The translations under genes and the position numbers were made by a program. Shown in pieces: positions 45,501-54,070 of a DNA stretch of 64,000 nucleotides. The DNA comes from Bernardetia sp. Lineage in GTDB: Bacteria; Bacteroidota; Bacteroidia; Cytophagales; Bernardetiaceae. The stretch covers positions 93,721 to 157,720 of the forward strand of contig NZ_JAHDIG010000001.1 in assembly GCF_020630935.1 (NCBI RefSeq). Direction: 5' to 3'. The notes beneath the pieces were generated by a model. The model did no database searches, was not told where the DNA came from, and was given only the letters and a program-made list of their open reading frames with translations. How positions within the stretch are numbered: position 1 is the first letter of the stretch; each line of letters opens with the position of its first letter.

Positions 45501-45949
45501 TCGTTTTCTACATTGGAAAAGTGATTATTTTTCGAGCTTGCTGTTTTGTTCAGTACATCGTAATAGATAAACCCATCTGTTGTAAGTTGGTAATCTAATC
45601 CTATTTTTTTTAATAAAAATAAACCTGAAATTCCGTAGGTTATAGGGAAATGGTGAGAGTTAGTATTGATAATATCTTTGCCTACTTGTCCTCCTAGTGT
45701 TGTAAAAGTAATGGTATTTTTTTCAGTGATGCCCTTAAATATTTTATAAATCTCTAAGGTGTGTTCCGTAAAAATCATAGTCCCCTCGTGATTCCAAAAA
45801 CTCTCCTGCTTTACCACTTTTCCTTCTACTACTATATCAGAAGACGAAATAGTATTTTCAAACAAAATAGAGTTGGTCTGTGCTTTTATTTCTACATTAT
45901 ACAGAAAAAGAAAACAGCTAAAAAGTAACAGAAACATATTTTTTTTCAT
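42503..45949 (-). CDS. T9SS-exported PKD/IPT multidomain protein with degenerate metzincin domain
   Basis: 1148 aa. Signal peptide, an IPT/TIG domain (about 178-282), a metzincin-protease-like domain (about 287-480), a PKD domain (about 508-590), further Ig/PKD-like repeats with the G-x-Y-x-V-x-V pattern, and a type A T9SS sorting domain (S-L-Y-P-N-P-S...G-V-Y-I-V-M-L) at the end. In the protease-like domain the expected H-E-x-x-H-x5-H motif reads K436-A-L-G-L440-G-H-Q-L-G-Y446; the Met-turn (D-L-M454-Y) remains. All catalytic and zinc residues but one His-like position are replaced, so it is probably a non-enzymatic surface protein. Confidence 0.88.
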   Translation of the reverse strand: MKKNMFLLLFSCFLFLYNVEIKAQTNSILFENTISSSDIVVEGKVVKQESFWNHEGTMIFTEHTLEIYKIFKGITEKNTITFTTLGGQVGKDIINTNSHHFPITYGISGLFLLKKIGLDYQLTTDGFIYYDVLNKTASSKNNHFSNVENEVYSHFSNPQIIRNTSLFLPSTATHRTENITSIAPTTITAGTQSILTINGSGFGNNINEQSNVFFSYAPNGGQSEFPLLQFGFVGTQGLTEIVEWTDTRIQVRVPTFAGTGKVTVTNSEGERFVSSETLTIPYSVEASTLYVYDFGNETPFEQEATKNYLSNYNGQGGYTLFVDPAFFANTQQMSSLTSALNQWRCATGFNVSVSANQAPIPFGFSGKTTISTFDGNEFGDLTTRSFSFSRVEICNTGTELVPFVLEFQIFVNSAINWSYTGNPQADEVDFESEILKALGLGHQLGYVNNPNDLMYHFLQEGQQKNTLSTTNLDAGNLMMNYTVNANNDCGLPSMQKVSTTDCNNSVNPPLARFEADITEVCEAPLRVRFNNTSRNAVSYEWTFEGGTPSTSTEKNPSVNYTSAGSFKVTLVASSRVGSDTEVKTAYINVGNGVDYEVNLGEDKEVCQGETVILDAGSFDNATYEWNTGAATQTIEVNNAGTYSVTVRRNGCEVTDNIRISYNTGATVEAGQNLSVCRGEAIQMQARATGATSYLWTPTIGLSDPTILNPIVSPEETTLYTLEVTTGSDCGTIKDSVLITVKEALELPFFPAEDEVYICEDNIFFIDAFPSNSTRPSFLWSDGSTQPFLEAAETGTYWVEVNDPNFCTFRDTVTVNITPAVEVVASTESKENTICLGNTIRLRATGAAYYEWEGEGLLDEPFISNPLISPTETTTYTVTGYGGFNEGCEPTTDTITIFVKEPLTLDLGRDVMLCEETSFTLDASVDDNAAVYLWEDGSSEAQRTVTENGTYKVEVTTDCGVLIDSIKVSFFEPSTSVDFDFIVEDAQATFENKTQSEYELEYLWSFGDSLNSTSREENPVFVYSKGGTYTVTLTVKAADCEAQIVLEKEVVIEDIVTGIEDEIRAKKVSLYPNPSVGGNAILKWQSDLGKANSFMIYNTLGQKVVFQEISQAENQNGSISINNAALPKGVYIVMLSFENYTVQKKWVVE

Positions 45950-46293
45950 GATATTTTTAAATTTTAAATTAGTGATAAAGGAGATAATTAAGTAAATGAA
46001 GAACCAATAATTGAATAAAACTTTAATTATTAGTACTCATCTTTTAAAGTAGTATGCAACCTAATTTTGTACAACTACTTATAAATGAATCTCCAAAAAT
46101 AAGGGAATAACTTTAAATCCCATTATAAAAAAATTCTTATTTTATATTTCGACGAGCAGTTGAAGAATAATGCTGCAAAAGGTTAGCGATTAGTGATACT
46201 AAAGTATGTTTTAGTAAACTTTATTATATTTAAGACGAAAAAAAGCGTAATTAGCTTCACTGCTTTAGCAGGTCGTAATTCAAAAAGTAAAAA
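45950..46293. other. 344-bp intergenic region
   Basis: Divergent region between the PKD/T9SS gene and endonuclease V. A plus-strand TAATTTTG (46062-46069) is a possible -7 box for the latter. At 46247-46262 it has GTAATTAGCTTCACTG, nearly the same as at 219-234. No gene or RNA seen. Confidence 0.5.
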
Positions 46294-46977
46294 ATGAAAG
46301 AGATAATTAAAAAACTAACAGATTTTCAAAATACGCTTGCCCCTAGTGTATGGATTCCTACTGATGCCGAACCTATCTATAAAAATGCTCTCTTAGGAGC
46401 AATAGATGTACAATATGAAGGAGAAAATGGATTTGCAACCATTGTAATTGCTGATAGAAAGGGACAAATTTTAAATACTTTTACAAAAAAATATCAAGCA
46501 ACCATTCCATATATTCCTAGCTTTTTTGCCTTCAGAGAAGGAGATATAATATTAAAACTTGTCGAAGATGCAGAAACTTCTCTTAAAATAAATATAGATA
46601 TTTTAGTAATTGATGGACATGGCATTGCTCATCCAAGAAAATTTGGCTTGGCTTCTTATGTGGGTTTGGCACTAGAAAAAATGTCTATTGGTGTAGCCAA
46701 AGACACCTTAGTACAATATAGTGGGATATTAAATGAAAAAAAATACAGCAGTTTACCTATTTTTTTAGATAAAAATGAGAGTAAAATGGTTGGTTACGTC
46801 TATAGAAGTAGGGAAAATGTAAAACCAATTTTTGTCAGTGCAGGGCATAAAGTATCTAGCCTGCAAGCCCTAGAAATAGTAAAAGAACTCACAGGTGAAT
46901 ACAGACAATTAGATATTTTGAGGGAAGCCGACCGTTTGGCTAGAGAAGCTGCTAAAGAAGATATACAACTTTCTTAG
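46294..46977 (+). CDS. nfi: Endonuclease V
   Basis: 227 aa. Nicks DNA 3' of deaminated adenine (hypoxanthine) and related damage. Family motifs: G-A-I-D38-V (metal Asp), Y-I-P-S-F-F-A-F-R-E82, I-D107-G-H-G-I-A-H-P-R, S-I-G-V-A-K, and S-A-G-H185-K-V-S. All metal ligands of the RNase H-like fold are present, so it should be active. Transcribed alone. Confidence 0.96.
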   Translation: MKEIIKKLTDFQNTLAPSVWIPTDAEPIYKNALLGAIDVQYEGENGFATIVIADRKGQILNTFTKKYQATIPYIPSFFAFREGDIILKLVEDAETSLKINIDILVIDGHGIAHPRKFGLASYVGLALEKMSIGVAKDTLVQYSGILNEKKYSSLPIFLDKNESKMVGYVYRSRENVKPIFVSAGHKVSSLQALEIVKELTGEYRQLDILREADRLAREAAKEDIQLS

Positions 46978-46998
46978 CATTTTACAAATAAAATAGAC

Positions 46999-47058
46999 AG
47001 AGTACTAGACATGAAAACTAATCAACCGTAAACGACAGTTGAACCTGTCCAGTACTCT
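46999..47058. repeat. Two-stage hairpin (outer 12-bp stem, inner hairpin)
   Basis: AGAGTACTAGAC (46999-47010) pairs with GTCCAGTACTCT (47047-47058), one wobble; inside, CAACCGT and ACAGTTG form a smaller stem. Situated between convergent nfi and a lipoprotein gene. Not T-rich, so not a simple terminator. Confidence 0.5.
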
Positions 47059-47064
47059 AAGCTA

Positions 47065-47580
47065 CTACTTCATAGATTTTCCTTCGTTCTCTACATTTTT
47101 TCTTACCCAATACTCACCTTCTTGTTCCCACTCATAGCGAGGTTGATTAGCTACGCTTTGAAGAAACTTGTCTGTAACTACAAAATAGCCTGCTGAATCT
47201 TGAGGACTCTTTTGTGTCCAAGTAATTTGAAAATCAACAATAGTAGAATCTTTACTAGAAAGCATCAATACTGGCATATAACCGATAGTAGCAGTGGCTG
47301 GTTTAAAATCTTGACGATATATTTTGTGTAACTGCAAATAGTAATAAGGATGATGACTCTTCATTAAAGGGTCTCTTATCTCTAAGGCTACTTTACCTTT
47401 TTTCAATACAGAATCTTTGTAGAAAACATCTATCGCTCTTGCTATCTGAGTAGTATCTGCCCAATTTACTTTTACTAAAGACACTGTTTCATTTTTTTCT
47501 TGACTGGTATTAGTATCCGTACAAGAAAAAAAAGTTCCTAAAAGCATCAACAATACTAAACTATAAATTGAATAACGCAT
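47065..47580 (-). CDS. Hypothetical lipoprotein
   Basis: 171 aa. Lipobox F-F-S-C20-T-D after a short signal peptide, then a hydrophilic region with a long beta-rich domain (Y-Y-Y-L-Q-L-H-K-I-Y). No recognised family. Tandem downstream of the 47706 lipoprotein gene on the same strand but with a terminator between. Confidence 0.65.
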   Translation of the reverse strand: MRYSIYSLVLLMLLGTFFSCTDTNTSQEKNETVSLVKVNWADTTQIARAIDVFYKDSVLKKGKVALEIRDPLMKSHHPYYYLQLHKIYRQDFKPATATIGYMPVLMLSSKDSTIVDFQITWTQKSPQDSAGYFVVTDKFLQSVANQPRYEWEQEGEYWVRKNVENEGKSMK

Positions 47581-47621
47581 AAAAACTTTATTTATTTATT
47601 TTAATAAACACTTAAACAAAA

Positions 47622-47647
47622 GAAAGGCTAAGGTTGCCCTTAGCCTT
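47622..47647 (-). terminator. Terminator of the large repetitive lipoprotein gene
   Basis: 10-bp perfect stem AAGGCTAAGG/CCTTAGCCTT (47623-47632, 47637-47646) with a 4-nt loop and a following T-rich stretch on the minus strand. Confidence 0.8.
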
Positions 47648-47705
47648 CTTTTAATATATAAGATTCAAGTTTTGATTAAAACTCTCTTAATCTGAAAGAT
47701 TAAAA

Positions 47706-50700
47706 TTATTCTAATTCAATACCAGTACCATAGTTTACATCACGGATGTATGAAAGACCTGAGAATACCTCAAAGTCGCTACCACCACCGATTACACGGA
47801 AACGCTCACCAGCTGTAGAGTAGCTAGGGTCGTTAGTTGGTACATAGAAGCTTCCGTCAATAGAACCGTTAGCAGTTGCGCTGAATCCAATGATATCTGC
47901 AGTAGCAGGCTCAAGAACAGTAGTTCCTGTACCACCAGTAGCTACACCACCGTAAAGTACGCTATATGTAGGAGCAGTGATATATTTGAAGTCTGTATTT
48001 CCAGGATTTGAACCAACAAGGTCAGCAGCAGTAAACTCAGCAGATTCCATAGCATTGAACATTGCTCTTACTGAAGTAGTATTGCTACGGTCAGCATAGA
48101 ACATCCAGCTTGAAGGAGCAGCAAAGTCAGTTGCGCTTGCAGCAGTCAATACAATACCACCTTCAAATCCACCATTTGCAGCACTAGTAGCATAGTTAGC
48201 TTCAGTATTGAAGATACCTTCTAAACGGCTTGTAGAAACTGTAACTGCAAGAGGATCATTAGCTAAACCAGCAGCAGTAAATGTAGTTGTTAAATTAACA
48301 TTTACAGATGGAGTAGTGATTGTACCTTGTGAATTGAAGTTAAGTTGTCCACGAATAGCTCCGTTCAATGTAGAGTTAAGACCTGCTAAATCTTCAACAG
48401 ATTTTTCACCACCAGAAAGAACAAACTCAGGACGAACTGCATACCCAAGACCACCTTCAGTAAATGTAATAGTCAATACTTGATCAGTAAGATCAGCAGT
48501 TGCGTTAGCGTTAGCATCATTAGTTCCGTTTGTACCTGCATATTGAGCTAAACCAGCTTTAGCTGTTCCAGCTAAGTCATTAGGAAGTACCCAGAAGTTA
48601 TAAGCAGCAGGCGCAGGATTAGTATATCCGATACCTTGGTTGATGAAGAATAAACCTACTAAGCTTCCTCCAGAGTTATCAAAGATTGGGTAACCCCAAG
48701 CATTTGTTCCACCAGCATCAGTCGGATTTTCAAATACTACGATGAAATCACTGTTATCAGCATAGTCAGCTGGAGCTACAGCAGCACCAGTTTGATCTAC
48801 GATAGTACCAGAACCATCATTAAGTGTAGTAAGGTAATTAAATGTCTCACCAGCAGCCTCTACAGTTGCTTGATAAACATTGTTTGTAGTACCATAGTTA
48901 GTAAGGATATAGCTATCAATGCTTCCACCTTGAGTAAAGCCTTCAGCAGAAACTGCTACACCATCAGGGTTTGCATTTATCTGAACATTACCATTGTATG
49001 TACCAACAGCCCATCCAGAAGTAGCTCCTTGCATTTCTATAGATGTAACTTTTCCATCTGTTACAGTAGCTTCAAATGTAGGAAGCGTTGCGCCAGCAGG
49101 AGCAGTAAGACCTGTAAGAGTTACAGAAGGAACAAATGTATAGTTAGTTCCTGGAGCATACTGAACATCTCCATCAGAACCTGCAGGATCTGTAGTAAGA
49201 GTTCTTGTTGAAGCTAATGTGTTCCAACGCAATTCACCTGTAGCATCTGCAATAAATAATGCAGCAGTAGCGTCAGCGTCAGGACCTTCAATAGCAGTTA
49301 CAGATGCATCAGAACCATAATTGAAAGTAATGTTAAGGTTAGCATCATCATATCCGTTACCACCGTTAGTAACCTGTACTTCAGTAACAGTACCAACAGT
49401 TTCGTCAACGATAGCATTTGCAGTAGCTAAAGCACCACCTGCAGGAGCAATACCGTTGTTAAATACAACAGCAGGAGCAACACCAGTGTAAGAACCTACA
49501 CCTGTAACAGCAGTACCACCAGCCACAGCAGGAGTCATACCGAATCCACCATTCATTACACGGATGTAAGTAACAGAAGAACTAGGAGCAGCTACTGAAC
49601 CTGTACCATTAGGAACTGGAACACCAGCAGCATCACGTCCTGTGTAAGACTTACGAGTGAATGTAACTGTTGGGTCAGAAGTATAACCAGAACCACCAGA
49701 AATAACTGTTACAGAGCCTACCATTTTCAAACCTCTAGCCGCAGCATCAGTTTGTCCAGCAGTTAAAGGATTATTATTGTTGTTAGCAACAGTAATATCA
49801 ACTAAGTTAGCTCTTCCTGTAGCAGTAGTTCCAGAAGCCGGATCAGATATAGTAACTGTAGGTGCTTCATAGTAATACCCACGATCAGTAACATCAATAG
49901 AAGTAACTGCATCACCACCTGTAAGAGAAGCAGTAGCAGTAGCTTCAGTTTGTACTAAATCAAAATCAACAACACCTCTTGAAGCAAGGTTTGAGATTCC
50001 AGTTGTACCGATAGGAGTAGGAGTTTGGTTACCACCCATCATAGTGTTTTGCGTATAAAGGAAACGCTTAGTACCTACAGTACCGAAATCACCATCATTA
50101 TCATCGAAGTAATATGTACGGTCAGCAGCGAAGTCGTCAAACTTCATTGTGATAGGAAGACCAGAACCAGTAGCACCAATCATAATGCTGTACTCACCAC
50201 CTTCTGGAGCAGTACCGTTACCTAATGCAGCAGTAACAGTAGTACCTGTAGTAGAAGCTGCCTCTTCGTAAGCAAATCTTTGGATGTAACCAGACATAGT
50301 AGTATTGCCACCAATGTTTACACCTTCTTCATTTGCTTGATCGATATACTTAGCTTTAAACGCTGGGTTAGCTACATCGATGAAAGCACGAACTTTAGTA
50401 CCATCAGGAACTGCTTCTTCTTGGTTGTTACCAAAAGTAATGTCAAGTTCTGCAAAAGCTAAACCTGATACAGTTGCCATGTTGCTTTCAGAATCTGCAC
50501 CTGGGTTGTTAGGATCATCAAATACAGGAACAACGTTACCCACGTAAGCTACTGCACCGTTAGGTACGCCACCGTCTGGAGTAAGGTTAGCTGTATAGTT
50601 TAAATCTGTATGGTTAGGAGCATCAATGTTTACAGTAACTTCGCCACTGTAAAGTTCAAAAGAAGCGATACCGTTTACTGTTTCTACTTGCTGCGTGAAA

Positions 50701-51083
50701 GCAGAAGAAGTAGCACCAGAACCATTTGTAAATTGAGTTACTGTAACAGTAGCTCCGTCAAGACCTTCAGCCTCTTCGAAACGTCCAGAAGAGAATACAG
50801 AAGAACCACCAGGTACAACGTTTACAGTATAGAATACTTTACCACCAGCATTAAGGCGAGTAAGAGAGTCTAATTTACGACGCTCCCAAGCTGCCATGTT
50901 AGCACGAGCATCTTGATCTATTAGAGCTTGTTGCTCACGAGTATACTGCTCTTGAAGCTGTTGTTGTTGTAAAGCAAATGCATCTGCTTCTGTGAACTCA
51001 TCACGCTCACAAGAAGAGAAAGTAACCAATGCTAATAATACAGCAAGGTACTTAAATGAATAAATAAAAAGATTTTTGTTCAT
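47706..51083 (-). CDS. Large repetitive surface lipoprotein with GGxGY motifs
   Basis: 1125 aa. Lipobox S-S-C25-E-R-D, a Gln/Arg/Glu-rich helix (about 35-75), then beta-rich sequence. At least six copies of a loose motif G-[GR]-x-G-Y-x-x-x-P (for example G-G-S-G-Y-T-S-D-P-T-V-T-F, G-G-N-G-Y-D-D, Q-G-I-G-Y-T-N-P, G-G-L-G-Y-A-V-R-P) suggest repeated beta units as in fibre-like surface proteins. Codon choice is even and GC higher than neighbours, typical of strong expression, and the promoter is the best of the window. Family not named. Confidence 0.8.
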   Translation of the reverse strand: MNKNLFIYSFKYLAVLLALVTFSSCERDEFTEADAFALQQQQLQEQYTREQQALIDQDARANMAAWERRKLDSLTRLNAGGKVFYTVNVVPGGSSVFSSGRFEEAEGLDGATVTVTQFTNGSGATSSAFTQQVETVNGIASFELYSGEVTVNIDAPNHTDLNYTANLTPDGGVPNGAVAYVGNVVPVFDDPNNPGADSESNMATVSGLAFAELDITFGNNQEEAVPDGTKVRAFIDVANPAFKAKYIDQANEEGVNIGGNTTMSGYIQRFAYEEAASTTGTTVTAALGNGTAPEGGEYSIMIGATGSGLPITMKFDDFAADRTYYFDDNDGDFGTVGTKRFLYTQNTMMGGNQTPTPIGTTGISNLASRGVVDFDLVQTEATATASLTGGDAVTSIDVTDRGYYYEAPTVTISDPASGTTATGRANLVDITVANNNNNPLTAGQTDAAARGLKMVGSVTVISGGSGYTSDPTVTFTRKSYTGRDAAGVPVPNGTGSVAAPSSSVTYIRVMNGGFGMTPAVAGGTAVTGVGSYTGVAPAVVFNNGIAPAGGALATANAIVDETVGTVTEVQVTNGGNGYDDANLNITFNYGSDASVTAIEGPDADATAALFIADATGELRWNTLASTRTLTTDPAGSDGDVQYAPGTNYTFVPSVTLTGLTAPAGATLPTFEATVTDGKVTSIEMQGATSGWAVGTYNGNVQINANPDGVAVSAEGFTQGGSIDSYILTNYGTTNNVYQATVEAAGETFNYLTTLNDGSGTIVDQTGAAVAPADYADNSDFIVVFENPTDAGGTNAWGYPIFDNSGGSLVGLFFINQGIGYTNPAPAAYNFWVLPNDLAGTAKAGLAQYAGTNGTNDANANATADLTDQVLTITFTEGGLGYAVRPEFVLSGGEKSVEDLAGLNSTLNGAIRGQLNFNSQGTITTPSVNVNLTTTFTAAGLANDPLAVTVSTSRLEGIFNTEANYATSAANGGFEGGIVLTAASATDFAAPSSWMFYADRSNTTSVRAMFNAMESAEFTAADLVGSNPGNTDFKYITAPTYSVLYGGVATGGTGTTVLEPATADIIGFSATANGSIDGSFYVPTNDPSYSTAGERFRVIGGGSDFEVFSGLSYIRDVNYGTGIELE

Positions 51084-51152
51084 GGAACAATAGAGTTTAG
51101 TGTAATTGAATTATCAATTTTTTGCGCACTTAGTAGTTTACACTTGTGGATG

Positions 51153-51183
51153 CAAAGGTAATTATTAGTTTGAGACTTACAAA
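51153..51183 (-). promoter_or_regulatory. Promoter of the large repetitive lipoprotein gene
   Basis: On the minus strand TTTG (51180-51183), 19-bp spacer, TACCTTTG (51153-51160). Exact match to the Bacteroidota -33/-7 consensus, about 70 bp upstream of the ATG. Confidence 0.8.
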
Positions 51184-51257
51184 ATGTTTTTTGAAATTAT
51201 TTTATCTATCCTATTGAGAATAAATATTAAACTCAATTTCATTTAATAAACATTCTA

Positions 51258-51287
51258 TTTGGTTTCTATTCTAAAGTAGTACCTTTG
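51258..51287 (+). promoter_or_regulatory. Promoter of the beta-barrel protein gene
   Basis: TTTG (51258-51261), 18-bp spacer, TACCTTTG (51280-51287). About 115 bp upstream of the ATG at 51402. Confidence 0.75.
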
Positions 51288-51401
51288 CAACAAAAGCAAA
51301 CCATTCGTATATCTTTAAGACCCAACAAGGGTTAAAAAAGGTTGCATACAGCTCAAAAAAAAATTAAAATTTTTACTATTTTTTTTCAAAGATTAAATTT
51401 T

Positions 51402-52265
51402 ATGTTGCTTAATCACTCAAAAAAACAAAATAAACACCTGACTATCAACACCTTAGAAAAAGTTTTTTTTAAACTACTTCTCCTATTTTTTTTAGGAAAT
51501 TTAATAAGTGTATTTTCTAGTTCTACTGTTTTCGGACAATCTGATACTACTGCTATTGAAGATTCTTCCCTAGACGTTCGTTTAGATTCAACATTGTCGC
51601 CCAAGAAAATAAAATCTAAAGTTAGTATTGGTCTGCGAGGTGGCATTACTCGTGGAATGTTTGAAATTGCTAACCCAGAGGAAGCTGATGAGAATGCTGC
51701 TGCCACAGGTTCGATGGCTATGCTTTTTATAAATTATCGCATTAAGCCTAGTTTTAGTATTCAATCAGAGATTACCAGTGGACGTTATAGAAGTAATAAT
51801 ACGTTGTATAGAACAGCACTTAGGCAAGGACGTGTAGATTATACCTTATCTACTATTGACTTAAATCTGATAGGAGTATATTCTTACCCTATTAAAAATT
51901 GGCTTTCTATTTCAGCAGAGGCAGGTTTTTCAGTATCTTATCTTCATAATGCTTTCGGAAAAGTGATAGCTCCTAACAGTTTGGGAGTAGGTAGTTATGA
52001 TGTAAATTCAGATAATCAGTTTGAAAAACTAAATTATGGAGCAATAGTAGGTATTAGCCCTAGTGTAAAACTTAAAGGAAATGTATTGTTACAAGCCTCT
52101 ATTAGATACAGACACGGACTTAATAATATTAATACATTTGATTATAAGCTCAACAGATATTTAGCAGATGAGGAGCGTACTATCCAAACAAGAGATGTAA
52201 CTTTACAAATTGGTTTTCTTTTCCTAATTTATCGAAATGTTAAAAGGAAAATAATTGAAGAGTAG
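51402..52265 (+). CDS. Outer-membrane beta-barrel protein
   Basis: 287 aa from ATG 51402; a TTG at 51342 would add 20 doubtful residues. Signal-like segment (about 20-45, ending F-G-Q), a linker rich in Asp/Ser, and a region of alternating amphipathic strands (V-S-I-G-L-R-G-G, S-F-S-I-Q-S-E-I, L-S-I-S-A-E-A-G-F, L-Q-A-S-I-R-Y-R-H-G) matching the small 8-stranded OMP_b-brl type. Role unknown; it is divergent from the large lipoprotein gene. Confidence 0.8.
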   Translation: MLLNHSKKQNKHLTINTLEKVFFKLLLLFFLGNLISVFSSSTVFGQSDTTAIEDSSLDVRLDSTLSPKKIKSKVSIGLRGGITRGMFEIANPEEADENAAATGSMAMLFINYRIKPSFSIQSEITSGRYRSNNTLYRTALRQGRVDYTLSTIDLNLIGVYSYPIKNWLSISAEAGFSVSYLHNAFGKVIAPNSLGVGSYDVNSDNQFEKLNYGAIVGISPSVKLKGNVLLQASIRYRHGLNNINTFDYKLNRYLADEERTIQTRDVTLQIGFLFLIYRNVKRKIIEE

Positions 52266-52421
52266 ATTAAATTATATCTAAATTTATCACTCAATCTTGT
52301 AATTTTCATTTAAAAAGTTTAACAAATCAATTATTCATTTAATATAGCTAAATAGAACACTTTTTTCTAATTTGGCTTACCAAACTATTAGTTTCTATTT
52401 CAAATTACTGAAAACTGATTT

Positions 52422-53915
52422 ATGAAAAAAATACAATTTGTTGTCATGTTGAAAAAAAGAGTTGTCCTTAAAACTATTTTTCTAAGTAGTTGTCTGTTTT
52501 TTTTAATGGCTACTTTAAAAGCACAATCTACAACAACTCAAAAATGGTCGCTTGATTCTTGCATTTCTTATGCTCTTCGAAAAAATGTACAGTTAAAAAT
52601 AAACGAACTTGGCATTCAAAATTCGGAGTTAGCCTTAGAACAATCTAAAAATGATAGATTACCAAATGCCAATGCGTCTATTTCACATAATTACAACTGG
52701 GGACGTTCGCTTGACCCTTTTCAAAACACTTTTGTTAATCAGCGTATCCAGACGAATAACTTATCTTTAAACTCTTCAACTACTTTATACAACGGTTCTC
52801 GTTTGAAAAATACTATCAAACAAAATGAATTACAGATTCAAGCAGATAGATTTAATTATGGACAAGCACAAAACGATTTGATGCTCAACATTGCTAGCAA
52901 TTATCTGCAAGTAATTTTGAATCAAGAAATCACAGAAAATGCTCGTCGCCAGAAAGTGAGTACAAAAGCACAGTATGACAGAACAGAGCAGCTCGTAGAA
53001 GCAGGAGTTCTGCCAAGAGCAAATTTATATGACTTAGAAGCACAGCTTGCAGCTGACCAACAGCAAATTATTTTGGCAGAAAACAATCTTATGCTTGCCA
53101 AATTGCAACTTCGCCAACTGATGCAACTTCCTCCTACTGAAGAATTTGAAATCGTTACGCCAGAAGTAGGTGACCCTTCAGCTATCTTAGATGGAAAAAA
53201 CCCATATCAAATCTATCAGCTTGCCCAAACAACTCAACCTAACATCAAAGGAGCAGATGTAAGTATAGAAGCAGCTCAAAAAGGCGTAGATATTGCAGAA
53301 GCTGGCAGAATTCCGACACTTTCCCTAATAGCAGGTGCAGGAGCAAACTACACAAGTAACCAAAGGGACGGATTTGACTTTACTCAACCTACATTAGCAG
53401 GAGTAGATACAATTGGATATATTCAAAATGGCACTAGTATTCCTAGTGATTATGTAGTAACTCCAGATTTTGAATTTCCAAAGGAGACTTTTGGTTTTTT
53501 CGATCAACTGAATGAATCTTTTAGATATAACATAGGCTTGAACCTTCAAATTCCTATTTTTAATCGTTTTCAAGTAGATAATACTATTCAGAGGGCAGAA
53601 ATTCAGACACAAAATGCCAAGCTCAATGCAGAATTGGTTCGTACACAACTTTATCAAACCATTGAGCAAGCCTATATTTCAGCTCGTGCAGCAAAGGCTT
53701 CTTTTGAAGCAAGCCAGCAACGAGTAAAAGCTCTTGAAGAAACCGTAAGGGTAATGGAAAAAAGATTGGAAGCAGGAGCAGCTAACAGTACAGAATATAC
53801 TGTGGTAAAGAACAACCTTGCCGTAGCACAAGCAGATTTACTTAGAGCAAAATATGAATTCATATTTAGAATAAAAGTCTTGGAATTTTATGAAGGAAAA
53901 GAGTTGAAATTTTAA
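52422..53915 (+). CDS. TolC-like outer-membrane efflux protein
   Basis: 497 aa, signal peptide to about 35. Two OEP repeat regions are visible (about 45-260 and 280-490) with long amphipathic helices and N-Y-L-Q-V-I...E-N-A-R-R-Q-K-V-S-T. The protein would form the exit duct for type I secretion or RND efflux. No periplasmic adaptor or inner-membrane pump is adjacent, so its partner is elsewhere. Either M1 or the ATG at 52446 could be the start. Confidence 0.92.
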   Translation: MKKIQFVVMLKKRVVLKTIFLSSCLFFLMATLKAQSTTTQKWSLDSCISYALRKNVQLKINELGIQNSELALEQSKNDRLPNANASISHNYNWGRSLDPFQNTFVNQRIQTNNLSLNSSTTLYNGSRLKNTIKQNELQIQADRFNYGQAQNDLMLNIASNYLQVILNQEITENARRQKVSTKAQYDRTEQLVEAGVLPRANLYDLEAQLAADQQQIILAENNLMLAKLQLRQLMQLPPTEEFEIVTPEVGDPSAILDGKNPYQIYQLAQTTQPNIKGADVSIEAAQKGVDIAEAGRIPTLSLIAGAGANYTSNQRDGFDFTQPTLAGVDTIGYIQNGTSIPSDYVVTPDFEFPKETFGFFDQLNESFRYNIGLNLQIPIFNRFQVDNTIQRAEIQTQNAKLNAELVRTQLYQTIEQAYISARAAKASFEASQQRVKALEETVRVMEKRLEAGAANSTEYTVVKNNLAVAQADLLRAKYEFIFRIKVLEFYEGKELKF

Positions 53916-54070
53916 GAATGATTGATAAATAACTCAATTCAAAACCATTTTGAGTGTAAAACCGTTTGTTTTATAGTTCATATTAAATTATGTTGATATA
54001 TTGATTAGAACAGGGAAAGAAATTCTATCAAAAACCTTTACATTACTAATTATAAAAATAAATCAGAATT

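Larger units (their letters stand above)
51084..51401. other. Divergent promoter region (318 bp)
   Basis: Separates the large lipoprotein gene (minus) and the beta-barrel gene (plus). Two good Bacteroidota promoters lie back to back, about 92 bp between their -7 boxes (51160 and 51280). No gene otherwise. Confidence 0.65.

Noticed and set aside
48792..49211. 139-codon plus-strand ORF inside the large lipoprotein gene
   Set aside because: Ser/Cys/Arg-rich composition typical of a frame shadow of the minus-strand gene; no start context or family.
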